Of a DNA stretch of 64,000 bases, positions 43,245 to 54,522 are shown piece by piece. The stretch lies in NCBI GenBank assembly GCA_902399975.1, contig CABOHA010000001.1, positions 149,397-213,396 of the forward strand, read 5' to 3'. A program made the position numbers and the translations under genes. The notes under the pieces were generated by a model that saw nothing but the letters and a program-made list of their open reading frames with translations, did not search any database and was not told where the DNA came from. The stretch comes from Coriobacteriaceae bacterium (GTDB lineage Bacteria > Actinomycetota > Coriobacteriia > Coriobacteriales > Coriobacteriaceae). Position 1 is the first letter of the stretch. Every line of letters begins with the position of its first letter.

Positions 43245-44276
43245 CTAAATACGCTCTGCGATCTCGTGGATGAGGTAGTCGGTCTTTTCCCAGCCCAGGC
43301 ACGGGTCGGTGATCGACTTGCCAAAGACACCGCCATCGACCGGCTGATTGCCATCCTCCAGGTAAGACTCGATCATAAAGCCCTTGACCAGCTTGGAGAT
43401 GGACTCGTTGCGGCGGCAGCTGTCGAGCACCTCCTTGCAGATGCGGTACTGCTCCAGCGGGCGCTTGCCCGAGTTGTCGTGGTTGCAGTCGATGACCGCC
43501 GCCGGGTTGGCGTAGCCGGCATGCTCGGTATAGCGCTCGGCCAGGCGCTCCAGGTGCTCGTACTGGTAGTTGGGGTAGGTGCGACCGTCGAGACCGATGT
43601 AGCCACGCATGACGGCGTGTGCGAGCGGGTTGCCGTCGCACTCAACCTCCCAGTTGCGGAAGATGAAGCTTTGATGTGCCTGGGCGGCGTAGATGGAGTT
43701 AAGCATGACGGTGGTGGAACCGGCGGTGGGGTTTTTCATGCCGACGGGCACCGAAATGCCGCTCGACACCAGGCGATGCTCCTGGTTTTCGACCGAGCGC
43801 GCGCCCACGGCAACGTAGCTCAGCAGGTCGACGAGGTACTGGTAGTTGGACGGGTAGAGCATCTCGTCGGCGGTAAAGAAACCGGTCTCCTCGATGACGC
43901 GCAGGTGCATGTGGCGAATGGCTTTAACGCCTTCGAGCAGGTCATCGGGCGCCTCGGGGTCGGGGTTGTGCAGCAGACCCTTGTAGCCGGTGCCCTTGGT
44001 GCGCGGCTTGTTGGTGTAGACACGCGGAATGATGATGAGCTTGTCCTTGACCTCTTCGGCGACCTTGGCCAGTCGGTTCATGTATTCAAGCACCGAGTCC
44101 TCGCGGTCGGCAGAGCACGGGCCGATGATGAGCACTTTGCGTGCGTCCTCGCCGGTAAAGACCTTGGCGACCTCGGCGTCGAATGCCTGCTTTTTGGCGG
44201 TAAGCTCGGCGGAAAGCGGCATTTCCTCGCGGATCTCCATGGGGATCGGCAACCTGCGCTTGAATTCCATGGCCAT
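43245..44276 (-). CDS. aroF: 3-deoxy-7-phosphoheptulonate (DAHP) synthase, class I
   Basis: 343-aa shikimate-pathway entry enzyme condensing phosphoenolpyruvate and erythrose-4-phosphate. Motifs of the AroFGH class: IIGPCSADRE, IPRVYTNKPRTKGTGYKGLL, SVENQEHRLVSSGISVPVGM and VIDCNHDNSGK. ATG 44276 has AAAGGAGG upstream. Length is the class I size. It appears to be a single gene. Which aromatic amino acid inhibits it cannot be told by eye. Confidence 0.93.
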   Translation of the reverse strand: MAMEFKRRLPIPMEIREEMPLSAELTAKKQAFDAEVAKVFTGEDARKVLIIGPCSADREDSVLEYMNRLAKVAEEVKDKLIIIPRVYTNKPRTKGTGYKGLLHNPDPEAPDDLLEGVKAIRHMHLRVIEETGFFTADEMLYPSNYQYLVDLLSYVAVGARSVENQEHRLVSSGISVPVGMKNPTAGSTTVMLNSIYAAQAHQSFIFRNWEVECDGNPLAHAVMRGYIGLDGRTYPNYQYEHLERLAERYTEHAGYANPAAVIDCNHDNSGKRPLEQYRICKEVLDSCRRNESISKLVKGFMIESYLEDGNQPVDGGVFGKSITDPCLGWEKTDYLIHEIAERI

Positions 44277-44365
44277 ATGGGGCCTCCTTTATCAATTAAC
44301 GGCAACAATTGGCGAATTCTCGAATGCTCGGCATTATCCGCTGTCGCACGCTAAAGTGCAAGTGA

Positions 44366-44404
44366 AACCTGCCGAAAAGGGACAGGTTTATTTTGGTCGG
44401 TTTT
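44366..44404. repeat. AACCTGCC...GGCAGGTT terminator-like repeat, fourth copy
   Basis: AACCTGCCGAAAAGGGACAG then GTTTATTTTGGTCGGTTTT, the same hairpin as downstream of the LuxR gene at 28553 (minus strand) and near 23930 and 36570. No gene it could end on this strand is nearby, so it may be a leftover of recombination. Confidence 0.6.
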
Positions 44405-44485
44405 ATCTGGGGAAATGTCGGCGCTCGCCGGAAGGGGAGGGCCAACGTACGGCACGCTGGAGCAAGTTGGATCTTCTGCGGCATA

Positions 44486-44723
44486 CCCTGTGGACAAAAA
44501 ATGGCAAATATGAGTACTGTTGCTAGCGTAGTATCATATCGATCTTACAAGATAATAGACACAACAGTAAATATGTTCATTAACGTTGGCACACAGAAGC
44601 ATGCTACCGGGCATTTTGATCAATTTGAAGGCATGTCTAGGCCGCAATGAGGTCGTTTGGGGCAGTTTTGGCTGTTACTAAAAAGGTGACAGTACTCATA
44701 TTTGCCATTTTTTGTCCACGGGG
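44486..44723. mobile_element. MITE-like element with 35-bp terminal inverted repeats
   Basis: 238 bp bounded by 35-nt arms (44486-44520 and 44689-44723) that pair with a single mismatch; 31 nt starting GTGGACAAAAAATGGC are perfect. The inside is much more A/T-rich than the genome and has no credible gene. No clear target-site duplication was seen. This fits a non-autonomous miniature transposon; the transposase is not in the window. Confidence 0.75.
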
Positions 44724-44778
44724 CCTTGAGGGAGGGCGTCAATCAGGTCCCAGGGGAGGCGGTTCGAGGGCCGCAGAG

Positions 44779-44813
44779 CAAAAACGGGGGCGCAGGCTGT
44801 CCTGCGCCCCCGT
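44779..44813 (-). terminator. Intrinsic terminator of the ABC exporter operon
   Basis: 13-bp perfect stem ACGGGGGCGCAGG / CCTGCGCCCCCGT with a T-run (TTTTTGC) on the minus strand, 33 bp after the last ABC gene. Confidence 0.85.
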
Positions 44814-44845
44814 TCTCGGGCGTTATTCGTTCCCTGCGGCAGAAT

Positions 44846-46702
44846 TTACGCCGCTTCGTCGAACTGCGAGTTGTACAGGTCGGCGTAGAAGCCGCCTTGG
44901 GCGAGCAGCTCGTCGTGTGTGCCCTTCTCGACGATGTCGCCGTCGCGAATTACCAAGATCACGTCGGCGTTGCGGATCGTGGACAGGCGGTGCGCGATGA
45001 CAAAGCTCGTGCGGCCCTGCATCAGCGCATCCATGGCGCGCTGGATGAGCTCCTCGGTGCGGGTATCGACGTTGGAAGTCGCCTCGTCCAAAATCAGCGC
45101 CGGACGGTCGGCCAAAATGGCGCGGGCGATGGTCACGAGTTGGCGCTGGCCCTGTGAGAGGTTGGTGCCCTCCTCGTTGATCATAAAGTCGTAGCCGCCG
45201 GCGAGCGTATGGATAAAGTGGTCGCAGCGTGCGGCGCGTGCAGCGGCCTCGACCTCGGCGTCAGTCGCATCGGGACGTCCGTAGCGGATGTTCTCGCGGA
45301 TGGTGCCGTTAAACAGCCAGGTATCCTGCAGCACCATGGCAAACTCGCCGCGCAGCGCCGCGCGATCCCAGTCGCGCACGTCGACGCCCTCGACACGCAG
45401 CGAGCCGCCGTCCACGTCGTAGAAGCGCTGCAGCAGCTTAATGAGCGTGGTCTTGCCGGCGCCGGTGGGGCCGACGATGGCGATGGTCTGACCGGGCTGC
45501 GCCTCGCAGCTAAAGTCGTGGATGATGGTCTTGTCGGTCGTGTAGCCAAACTTGACGTGGTCGAACTCAACGTGGCCGGGGCGCTTCTCGGGAATCTGGG
45601 CGTCGGCCTTCTGCTCCTCCTCGGGCGCGGCCAAGAACTCAAAGACGCGTTCGGTTGCGGCGGCCATCGACTGCATCGTGTTACTCACGTTGCCCAGTTG
45701 CTGCACCGGCTGCGTAAAGTTGCGCACGTACTGGATAAAGCTCTGGATGTCGCCGGGCGTGGCATTGCCGGTCAGCGCGAGCTGTGCGCCCACCACGACA
45801 ACGCCCACGTAGCCCATGTTGCCCACCAAGCTCATAAGCGGCATCATCAGGCCCGACAGGAACTGCGAGCGCCAACCGCTCACAAACAGTCGGTCGTTTT
45901 GACGGTCGAACTCCTCGATCGAGGCCTCGGCGCGGTCGAACACCTGAATGACGTTCTGACCGGCAAAGTCCTCCTCGATAATGCCGTTGACGGTGCCCAA
46001 AACCTGCTGCTGCTCGCGGAAGTACGGCTGCGAGAAGTGAATCATCACGGTCAGGATAATCGCGGCGGCCGGCAGTGTGAGCACGGTGACGCCGGTAAGC
46101 GGCAGACTGATCGAAAGCATCATGACGAGCACACCGATAATCTGCGTAACCGACGTGATGAGCTGCGTCACGCTCTGGTTGAGTGACTGGCCGAGCGTAT
46201 CGACGTCGTTGGTGATGCGGCTGAGCACGTCGCCCTTGCTGCGTCCGTTAAAGTAGCTCATCGGCACGACGGCGATCTTGGCGGCGATCTCCTTGCGCAT
46301 GCGATAGCAGATCTTTTGCGTGACGCCAGTCATGAGCCAGCCTTGGATCAGGCTACAGGCAGAGCTCGCCAGGTACAGGCAGAGCAAAAAGCCGAGCGTC
46401 TTGGCGATCCAGTTAAAGTCGACATCGCCGGTACCGTTGACCTTGGCAACCAGGCCCTCGAACAGCTTGGTCGTAACCTGGCCGAGCACCTTGGGTCCCA
46501 CAATGTTAAAGATGACCGAGCACACGGCAAAGGCGACGGCGGCAAACACGGCAACCTTGTGTTGACCGATATAGCCGAGCAACTGCCTCATGGTACCCTT
46601 AAAGTCCTTGGCCTTTTCGCCGCGGCCCATGCCACCCATGCGGCCCATGGGACCGCGCTGACGGGTGGGCTTGGGAATCTGAGTCTTGGTCTTGTCTGCC
46701 AT
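44846..46702 (-). CDS. ABC exporter half-transporter, catalytic subunit
   Basis: 618 aa: a basic, Gly/Met-rich N-terminus (about 1-35), a six-helix transmembrane domain (about 50-340) and an ATPase (about 380-605). Walker A GPTGAGKTT, signature LSQGQRQLV, Walker B LILDEATSNVD with the catalytic Glu, and H-loop AHRLSTI are all canonical. It starts by TAATG overlap with the previous gene and forms a heterodimer with it, as in BmrCD/LmrCD multidrug exporters. The MarR gene upstream in the operon supports a drug or toxin export role. Confidence 0.9.
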   Translation of the reverse strand: MADKTKTQIPKPTRQRGPMGRMGGMGRGEKAKDFKGTMRQLLGYIGQHKVAVFAAVAFAVCSVIFNIVGPKVLGQVTTKLFEGLVAKVNGTGDVDFNWIAKTLGFLLCLYLASSACSLIQGWLMTGVTQKICYRMRKEIAAKIAVVPMSYFNGRSKGDVLSRITNDVDTLGQSLNQSVTQLITSVTQIIGVLVMMLSISLPLTGVTVLTLPAAAIILTVMIHFSQPYFREQQQVLGTVNGIIEEDFAGQNVIQVFDRAEASIEEFDRQNDRLFVSGWRSQFLSGLMMPLMSLVGNMGYVGVVVVGAQLALTGNATPGDIQSFIQYVRNFTQPVQQLGNVSNTMQSMAAATERVFEFLAAPEEEQKADAQIPEKRPGHVEFDHVKFGYTTDKTIIHDFSCEAQPGQTIAIVGPTGAGKTTLIKLLQRFYDVDGGSLRVEGVDVRDWDRAALRGEFAMVLQDTWLFNGTIRENIRYGRPDATDAEVEAAARAARCDHFIHTLAGGYDFMINEEGTNLSQGQRQLVTIARAILADRPALILDEATSNVDTRTEELIQRAMDALMQGRTSFVIAHRLSTIRNADVILVIRDGDIVEKGTHDELLAQGGFYADLYNSQFDEAA

Positions 46703-49068
46703 TAGCGCTCGCCTCCTTCCATGACGGCTTCAATTTCTTCTTGGGTGAGCCCCAGCTCCTCGGCGGAAAGCTGCGACTGTGCGATCTCCAGGTACGCTGG
46801 GCAGCTGTGCAGCAGCTCCTCGTGCGTACCGGTGCCCACCACGTGGCCGTCGTCGAGCACGATGATCTGGTCGGCGTGCATGATGGTCGCGATGCGCTGG
46901 GCCACGACCACGAGCGCGGCGTCGGTAACGTTTTTGGCAAGCTCCTCGCGCAGGCGCGCGTCTGTTTTGTAGTCGAGGGCGCTAAACGAGTCATCGAACA
47001 CCACGACCTCGGGCTTTTTGGCCAGGGCGCGGGCGATGGCCAGACGCTGGCGCTGGCCGCCCGAGACATTGGAGCCGCCCTGGCTGATGGGGGAGTCGTA
47101 GCCGCCCTCGCGCTCGGCGATAAAGTCCTCGGCCTGTGCGATGCGTGCCGCCTGGCGCATGTCATCATCGCTCACCATGTCGCCGGCAAATTTGAGGTTG
47201 CTCTCGACAGTGCCCGAGAACAGGCGACCCTGCTGCGGGATGTAACCAATGCGGCGGCGCAGCTCGGAAAGGGTCATGTCGCGCACGTCGATGCCGTCGA
47301 GCGAAATGCTGCCGCCCGTGACGTCGTACAGGCGCGGGATGAGCTGCACGAGCGTGGACTTGCCCGAGCCCGTGGAGCCAATGATGCCGAGCATCTGACC
47401 GGCGTGCGTGGTGAAGTTTACGCCGCTGATGACGTCGGCGCGGGCATCGGGATACTGGAAGCTCACGTCGCGGAAGGTGAGCTCACCGCGCGGTGCGCTG
47501 GCCACGGGCAGTTTGGGCGAGGCAGGGTCGTTGATGTTCGTGGGGCAAGTGATGACTTCTTCCACGCGCTCGGCTGCGACCTCGGCGCGGGGCAGGATGA
47601 CCGAAACCATGGTGAGGATCATAAACGCCATGACGATCTGCATGGTGTAGGAGATAAACGCCATCATGTTGCCGACCTGCATCACGCCGTCGGACACGCC
47701 CTGCGCACCAAACCAGACGATAAGCACGGTGATGCAGTTCATGACGAGCATCATGAGCGGCATCATAAAGCTCATGGCGCGGTTGGTGTAGAGCTGCGTG
47801 GTCATCAGGTCGAGGGACGCCTGGTCAAAGCGCTCGAGCTCATGCTCCTCGCGGTTAAACGAGCGGATGGGCATAAGGCCGTCGAGCAGCTCGCGGGCGG
47901 TAAGGTTCACGCGGTCCACAAAGCTCTGCATCTTTTTGAACTTGGGCATGGTGAGGCCCATAAGCACGCCGACGACGGCCGAGACCGCGATGATGGCCAC
48001 GGCGATGGTCCACTCCAGGCCGGTGTGGTTGGCCAGGACGCGCATGACGGCGACGATGCCCATGACGGGCGCCATGAGGCACATGCGGATAAACAGGGTT
48101 GCGGCCATCTGAATCTGCTGAATGTCGTTGGTGCAGCGGGTGATGAGCGAGGCCTGGCTAAACTTGCCCACCTCGGCCGGCGAGAAGTGCATAACCTTGT
48201 TGAAGGTCTCGCGGCGCAGGTCGCGGGCGATGGAGCAGGCGGTGCGCGAAGCCACGGCACCGGTCAGGATGGTGGCGACCAGCGACACCAGACACAGACC
48301 AAACATCGTGGTCGCCATGCGGCCCAGGTAGGCGTTCTGCACGTCGGCGGGGTCGATACCCTGTGCCTTGTACTCGTCCTGCACATAGCTCACGGCGCGT
48401 TGGGTCACGATGGAGCCCGACATGGAGCCCATTTTGTCCGCCATACCGTTGGCGCCCTCGACGAGCTTGCCTTGGTCGATTAGGCCGCCTTCAACGCCTA
48501 GACGCAGGCTCTTCATGGTGATCTTGCCGCCGTCGGCATCAATCTGCTTTTGCATATTCTGCGCCGCTGCGGCCTTTTGCTGCATCTTGGCGAGCTGGTC
48601 GGGCGTCATCGCTGCCATTTGCTCGGGCGTGGGCATGGCTTGGGCGTCGCTGTTGCCTTTCTCGCTGGACGCGCCCATCATGTCGCCCATGGAGCTGGCG
48701 TCGATGCCTTGGTTGAGCGAAAGGACGACGGTCTCGGGCAGGCTCATGATATCGGCAATCTTGCCGCCGTCGGCGCGCTCATCCTCGGTTCCCCTGTACG
48801 TGCGAATGCCGTTTTTGTCTGCCCTGCCAAACGCAGCTTCTACTGTCTTGGCGTCTTTGGCGCTCATAAAGAGTTCGAGGTCGTCGAGCGATTCGGCACG
48901 AATGGTGTCGGGCACGGGCGAGGCGATGCCGCCTTGCTGCACGCCCACGTCGACGATGTCGCTCATATAGGTAGGCAGTGCCAGATCGGCGTTACAGCTG
49001 ATTACGATAAGTACGATAGCTGCGAACAGTGATGGGACATGCTTTTTAAAGAGCTTGAGAATCCTCAC
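46702..49068 (-). CDS. ABC exporter half-transporter with degenerate ATPase and large insertion
   Basis: 788 aa, about 170-200 longer than a usual half-transporter. After helix 1 (10-32) comes an extracytoplasmic insertion to about residue 250 (Met/Gln/Ala-rich, with PTPEQMAAMTPDQLAKMQQK), then the remaining helices and the ATPase (about 545-770). Walker A GSTGSGKST and signature VSGGQRQRL are intact. The residue after Walker B is Asp (VVVFDDSFSALD), and the H-loop His is Gln (VVAQRIATI). That is the degenerate site expected in an asymmetric heterodimer. GTG start at 49068 overlaps the MarR gene by 4 bp. Confidence 0.9.
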   Translation of the reverse strand: MRILKLFKKHVPSLFAAIVLIVISCNADLALPTYMSDIVDVGVQQGGIASPVPDTIRAESLDDLELFMSAKDAKTVEAAFGRADKNGIRTYRGTEDERADGGKIADIMSLPETVVLSLNQGIDASSMGDMMGASSEKGNSDAQAMPTPEQMAAMTPDQLAKMQQKAAAAQNMQKQIDADGGKITMKSLRLGVEGGLIDQGKLVEGANGMADKMGSMSGSIVTQRAVSYVQDEYKAQGIDPADVQNAYLGRMATTMFGLCLVSLVATILTGAVASRTACSIARDLRRETFNKVMHFSPAEVGKFSQASLITRCTNDIQQIQMAATLFIRMCLMAPVMGIVAVMRVLANHTGLEWTIAVAIIAVSAVVGVLMGLTMPKFKKMQSFVDRVNLTARELLDGLMPIRSFNREEHELERFDQASLDLMTTQLYTNRAMSFMMPLMMLVMNCITVLIVWFGAQGVSDGVMQVGNMMAFISYTMQIVMAFMILTMVSVILPRAEVAAERVEEVITCPTNINDPASPKLPVASAPRGELTFRDVSFQYPDARADVISGVNFTTHAGQMLGIIGSTGSGKSTLVQLIPRLYDVTGGSISLDGIDVRDMTLSELRRRIGYIPQQGRLFSGTVESNLKFAGDMVSDDDMRQAARIAQAEDFIAEREGGYDSPISQGGSNVSGGQRQRLAIARALAKKPEVVVFDDSFSALDYKTDARLREELAKNVTDAALVVVAQRIATIMHADQIIVLDDGHVVGTGTHEELLHSCPAYLEIAQSQLSAEELGLTQEEIEAVMEGGER

Positions 49069-49514
49069 TTGGCATTTCTCCTTTCTTGATTGCAGTCGAT
49101 AATTTCGTTGAGACGCCTTAGAAGGCGCACCATCTCTTGGGTATCTGTTTCGCCGAGCTGCTCGAGGAAGGCCGCGGTGCGCTCCTCGAATTCCCGACGT
49201 TTGATTTCGAGATTCTGGAATCCCTTGTCGGTCATCGTGACGTGTACACGACGACGGTCGGTCTTTGAGTGCTCGCGCTCGACCCAGCCCTTGGCTTCGA
49301 GAGTGCGTAAGATATTGGCGATGCGGGCACTCGAGACCCAGGCGCGATTTGCGAGTTCGCTCGGCGTGAGCGAACCGCCAGCGAGCATGAGGGCGCGCAT
49401 GACAGCCATCTCGCCGCCGAGAGCTTTGTCCGCAGAGCGTGAAATGCGATGATGCATGCTGCCAAACTCAGTTAAGAGCTGACGTCCAAGCTCATGGAAA
49501 TCGGTATCTTCCAC
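49065..49514 (-). CDS. MarR-family transcriptional regulator
   Basis: 149 aa winged-helix protein: recognition region LTPSELANRAWVSSARIANI, wing RTLEAKGWVEREHSKTDRRR, with dimerisation helices at both ends. First gene of the exporter operon (MarR, half-ABC, half-ABC), each overlapping the next by 1-4 bp. GTG start at 49514 with TAGGGG upstream. An inverted repeat overlapping its start codon (49512-49548) suggests autorepression relieved by a substrate of the exporter. Confidence 0.9.
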   Translation of the reverse strand: MEDTDFHELGRQLLTEFGSMHHRISRSADKALGGEMAVMRALMLAGGSLTPSELANRAWVSSARIANILRTLEAKGWVEREHSKTDRRRVHVTMTDKGFQNLEIKRREFEERTAAFLEQLGETDTQEMVRLLRRLNEIIDCNQERRNAK

Positions 49515-49548
49515 CGAAAACCCCTAACACTAGAAACTATTTTCGGTG
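49512..49548. promoter_or_regulatory. Inverted repeat at the MarR start, candidate operator
   Basis: CACCGAAAA (49512-49520) and TTTTCGGTG (49540-49548), perfect 9-bp arms 19 bp apart, overlapping the translation start. Typical placement for MarR autoregulation. Confidence 0.6.
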
Positions 49549-49763
49549 AAAGATGATACCCGCATATTCGGGCCTCATGCAGTGGGCAATATAAAGAGCG
49601 CATAAAGAGTTAAAAAATTCAATTGCTGAAGCGTTTCAAAGAACTACTATGCCCGCGGTTAGGCGAGGGGTTGTCACCACCATGACGACTGGGACTCATT
49701 TATCGCCACGTGCGATGCTCCAACTTCCCGCAAGGAGACACCTGAATCAAGGGGGTTGGAGTC

Positions 49764-50513
49764 ATGGCATTTGACTTCACGGGCAAAACCGCGATCGTTA
49801 CCGGCGGCACTCAGGGCATTGGCCTCGAGATCGCCAAGGGCATCGTCGCGGGCGGCGGACACGTCGCGCTCATCGCAAGGAACGCTGCCAAGGGCGAGGC
49901 CGCTGTGGTCGAGCTTGGCGAGGGCAACAAGTTCTATCAGCTCGATGTCGCCGATGCACCCAAGGCACGCGAGACCGTCGAGCAGATTTTTACGGACCTG
50001 CCGCAAACCAACATCCTGATCAACTGTGCTGGCGTCATCAGCACCAAGAAGTTCGACGAGATCGATGACACCGAGTGGCGTCGTACCATCGACATCAACC
50101 TCAACGGTACCTTCACTATGATGAATGCTGTGTACCCGCACTTTAAGGCGGCCCATGCCGGCACTATCGTCAACGTGAGTTCCGTTGCGGGCAAGATCGG
50201 TGGCGGCCTGCTCGGCACCGCGGCTTACGCGAGCTCCAAGGCCGGTGTTAACGGTCTAACCAAGGCAGTCGCCAAGGAAGGCGGCAAGTTTGGCGTCCGC
50301 TGCAACGCCGTGTGCCCGTCGCTCACCCTTACCGATATGACCTCGATTCTCTCTGACGAGAACTCTCAGCGCATCATCAACGGTATTCCTCTGGGCCGTG
50401 CCGCCCAGGCAAGCGAGCCCGCGCAGATGGTGCTCTTCTTTGCCTCCGACCTTGCCAGCTTCGTGAACGGCGAGATCGGTGACTGCGACGGTGGCATCGT
50501 TCTGGACGGGTAA
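49764..50513 (+). CDS. Short-chain dehydrogenase/reductase (KduD/FabG-like)
   Basis: 249-aa classical SDR. Cofactor motif TGGTQGIG (14-21), NCAG motif in LINCAGVIS, and catalytic Ser-Tyr-Lys from VNVSSVAG and AYASSKAGVNG. A GIPLGR segment and a C-terminal DGGIVLDG are normal for the family. It is followed 108 bp later by a KdgT-type permease, so a role in uronate or deoxyketogluconate use (2-dehydro-3-deoxygluconate 5-dehydrogenase, KduD) is suggested. A ribosome site is weak (GGGGG, 10 nt upstream). Confidence 0.85.
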   Translation: MAFDFTGKTAIVTGGTQGIGLEIAKGIVAGGGHVALIARNAAKGEAAVVELGEGNKFYQLDVADAPKARETVEQIFTDLPQTNILINCAGVISTKKFDEIDDTEWRRTIDINLNGTFTMMNAVYPHFKAAHAGTIVNVSSVAGKIGGGLLGTAAYASSKAGVNGLTKAVAKEGGKFGVRCNAVCPSLTLTDMTSILSDENSQRIINGIPLGRAAQASEPAQMVLFFASDLASFVNGEIGDCDGGIVLDG

Positions 50514-50621
50514 TACCCCGCGACGTTAATTCGGCGACGGCTCCTGCGACTCGGGACCGTCGCCTTCTTTCTGGCACAGGAGCGTGTGACCGCGTGTCGC
50601 ACGCATCAAAAGGAGATATAA

Positions 50622-51635
50622 ATGAGTGAATCGACTGCGGTGGAGGCGCCGGCGGCAAAGGAGCCGTTCTTTAAGATGTCCTCCATCCCGGGTGCCAATA
50701 TTTTGGTGCCGCTTTTGTTGGGCTGCCTGCTCAACACGCTGTTCCCCGACCTGTTCAAAACGCTCGGCAGCTTTACGCTCGGCATGACCCAGCAGGGCGC
50801 AGGCCCGCTTGTTGGCGCTTTTTTGCTCATCGTCGGTACGACGATTTCGTTTAAGAGCGCTCCTGCCGCCGCTGCCCGCGGCGCCATCATCATCGCCGTC
50901 AAGCAGATCGTGGTCGTTGCCGTGTCGCTGCTCATCCTTTATGTGTTCAACGACAACCTGTTTGGTATCTCGGCCATGGTGATGCTGGCCGCTTGCACGG
51001 GTGCGAACAACGCTATGTACGCTGGACTGATGGGCACCATGGGCAATGAGGCCGAACGTGGTGCCGTCGCAATCACCACGCTGGTTGTCGGCCCTCCGGT
51101 CACGATGATCGTGCTCGGCGCTGCCGGTCAGGCTCCGATCGGCTGGTCGCTCGTGGGCGCCATCCTGCCGATCGTCGTCGGCATTATCCTGGGTAACCTC
51201 TTCCCCAGCTTTAAGAAGATGATGGCACCGGCACTTTCCGCCATCATCGTGCTCGTCTTCTTTGCCATGGGATCGACCATGACCTTTGGCCAGCTTATCA
51301 ACGGTGGTCTTCCCGGCATCCTGCTCGGCGTGATCTGCTCGGTGGTCTTTGCAATTCCCGTCATCGCGGTCGATAAGCTCACGGGCGGTACGGGTGTCGC
51401 AGGTGCGGCCATTTCGAGCTGCGCCGGAGCCAATGTGGCCACGCCTGCTGCCATGGCAAGCGTCAACGAGGCCATGTACGGCGGCGCGGTGCTCGCGACG
51501 GCTACGGCGCAGGTCGCAGCATGTGCTATCGTGACGGCCATTTTGACCCCGCTGGTCACCAGCTGGTGCTACAAGCATTTTGAGGGCCAGGGCCACAGCA
51601 AGGCAACGACCGACAAAGCCGCCGCAGCCGCCTAA
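50622..51635 (+). CDS. kdgT: 2-keto-3-deoxygluconate permease
   Basis: 337-aa membrane protein with about ten helices, KdgT family (proton symport of 2-keto-3-deoxygluconate). Conserved segments are ANILVPLLLGCLLNTLFPDL, LAACTGANNAMYAGLMG and GGTGVAGAAISSCAGANVAT. AAGGAG precedes ATG 50622. It is paired with the upstream SDR. A terminator follows. Other genes of the pathway (kinase KdgK, aldolase KdgA) are not in the window. Confidence 0.9.
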   Translation: MSESTAVEAPAAKEPFFKMSSIPGANILVPLLLGCLLNTLFPDLFKTLGSFTLGMTQQGAGPLVGAFLLIVGTTISFKSAPAAAARGAIIIAVKQIVVVAVSLLILYVFNDNLFGISAMVMLAACTGANNAMYAGLMGTMGNEAERGAVAITTLVVGPPVTMIVLGAAGQAPIGWSLVGAILPIVVGIILGNLFPSFKKMMAPALSAIIVLVFFAMGSTMTFGQLINGGLPGILLGVICSVVFAIPVIAVDKLTGGTGVAGAAISSCAGANVATPAAMASVNEAMYGGAVLATATAQVAACAIVTAILTPLVTSWCYKHFEGQGHSKATTDKAAAAA

Positions 51636-51673
51636 TGCCAAGCGGCAATCAAAGCTAAATAACTAGCCATGCC

Positions 51674-51711
51674 ACAGGGCGGCCCCGGGGGAAATCCCGT
51701 GGCCGCCCTGT
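51674..51711 (+). terminator. Hairpin terminator after kdgT
   Basis: 11-bp stem ACAGGGCGGCC / GGCCGCCCTGT with a CCCGGGGGAAATCCCG loop that pairs further. The T-run is short (TAGTTTC). Confidence 0.7.
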
Positions 51712-52105
51712 AGTTTCTGTGGGGTCTCTGGGGCACTTTACCCTGCTAAAGCTGGCATAACAGCTAGAGCGCAGGACGTATAAAGGCAAGGGGAAATATC
51801 AAGCGATTCGGTGAACGGTAGCTGATGGTGGGAGCGTTTCCTGCGGATTTGTTAAAAACGCCCTAATGGTATAAAAAAAGAAACATATAACAGCCCTGAT
51901 GAAGGGGGTGGCTATGTTATCCTTCTCAAACGGGTGAAATCTTGGGTTTTGGGTTGCAGTTCCAAGGTGGACAAACGTTTTTCCCTGTACCAATGTGTGG
52001 TGAAGAACGGAAGAAGCCGGTAGTGCAAGCCGATAATTCAAGAATTCAATAAGCAGCGGTGTGAGAGAGCGCCGCATTACACGTAACTAGGAGCGTGGTT
52101 ACACA
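51712..52105 (+). promoter_or_regulatory. Long leader region of pflB
   Basis: 394 bp without a gene. CGGTGAACGGTA, the dispersed motif, is at 51809-51820. TATAAAAAAAG near 51870 may be a -10 region. AGGAG lies 14 bp before the pflB ATG. Nothing else stood out. Confidence 0.45.
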
Positions 52106-54157
<2,052 letters not shown>

Positions 54158-54158
54158 C

Positions 54159-54183
54159 TATTGTTAGTGCTATACTAACAATA
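54159..54183 (+). repeat. Hairpin between the two pfl genes
   Basis: Perfect 10-bp arms TATTGTTAGT / ACTAACAATA around GCTAT, starting one base after the pflB stop codon. No T-run follows. It may tune the ratio of the two products or be a footprint of the event that split the gene. Confidence 0.7.
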
Positions 54184-54242
54184 ACGATTACTGATTAGAG
54201 CGACGGTTTCGGCCGGCGCCTATCAATCGAAGGAGACACATT

Positions 54243-54494
54243 ATGAAGGTTTCTGAAGTTTCTGAGACTCAGGCCGATAACCTGGTCCACATGCTCGACG
54301 CTTACGCCGAGAAGGGTGGCCACCACCTGAACATCAACGTCTTCAACCGTGAGACGCTGCTCGACGCTCAGGCCCACCCCGAGAAGTACCCGCAGCTGAC
54401 CATCCGCGTTTCCGGCTATGCCGTGAACTTCCACACGCTCACTAAGGAGCAGCAGGACGAGGTCATTTCGCGTACCTTCCACAACAAGTTCTAA
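54243..54494 (+). CDS. Stand-alone glycyl-radical domain of pyruvate formate-lyase
   Basis: 83 aa, aligning to the last 80 residues of PflB. It has [17 protein letters not shown] and the glycyl-radical loop [11 protein letters not shown] with Gly58, where the activase abstracts a hydrogen. It resembles the C-terminal part of GrcA (YfiD), which repairs damaged PFL, but is shorter and lacks the GrcA N-terminus. AAGGAG, 8 nt upstream of ATG 54243, shows independent translation. It supplies the domain missing from the gene upstream, so the two products should form a split enzyme. A family-2 hairpin element follows. Confidence 0.9.
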   Translation: MKVSEVSETQADNLVHMLDAYAEKGGHHLNINVFNRETLLDAQAHPEKYPQLTIRVSGYAVNFHTLTKEQQDEVISRTFHNKF

Positions 54495-54522
54495 AGGGGT
54501 TTAACTCCCGCAGGATCGCCAG

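Noticed and set aside
54243..54494. Ordinary GrcA (YfiD) spare-part protein
   Set aside because: GrcA is about 127 aa with its own N-terminal part and accompanies full-length PflB. This protein is 83 aa and the adjacent PflB lacks the domain.
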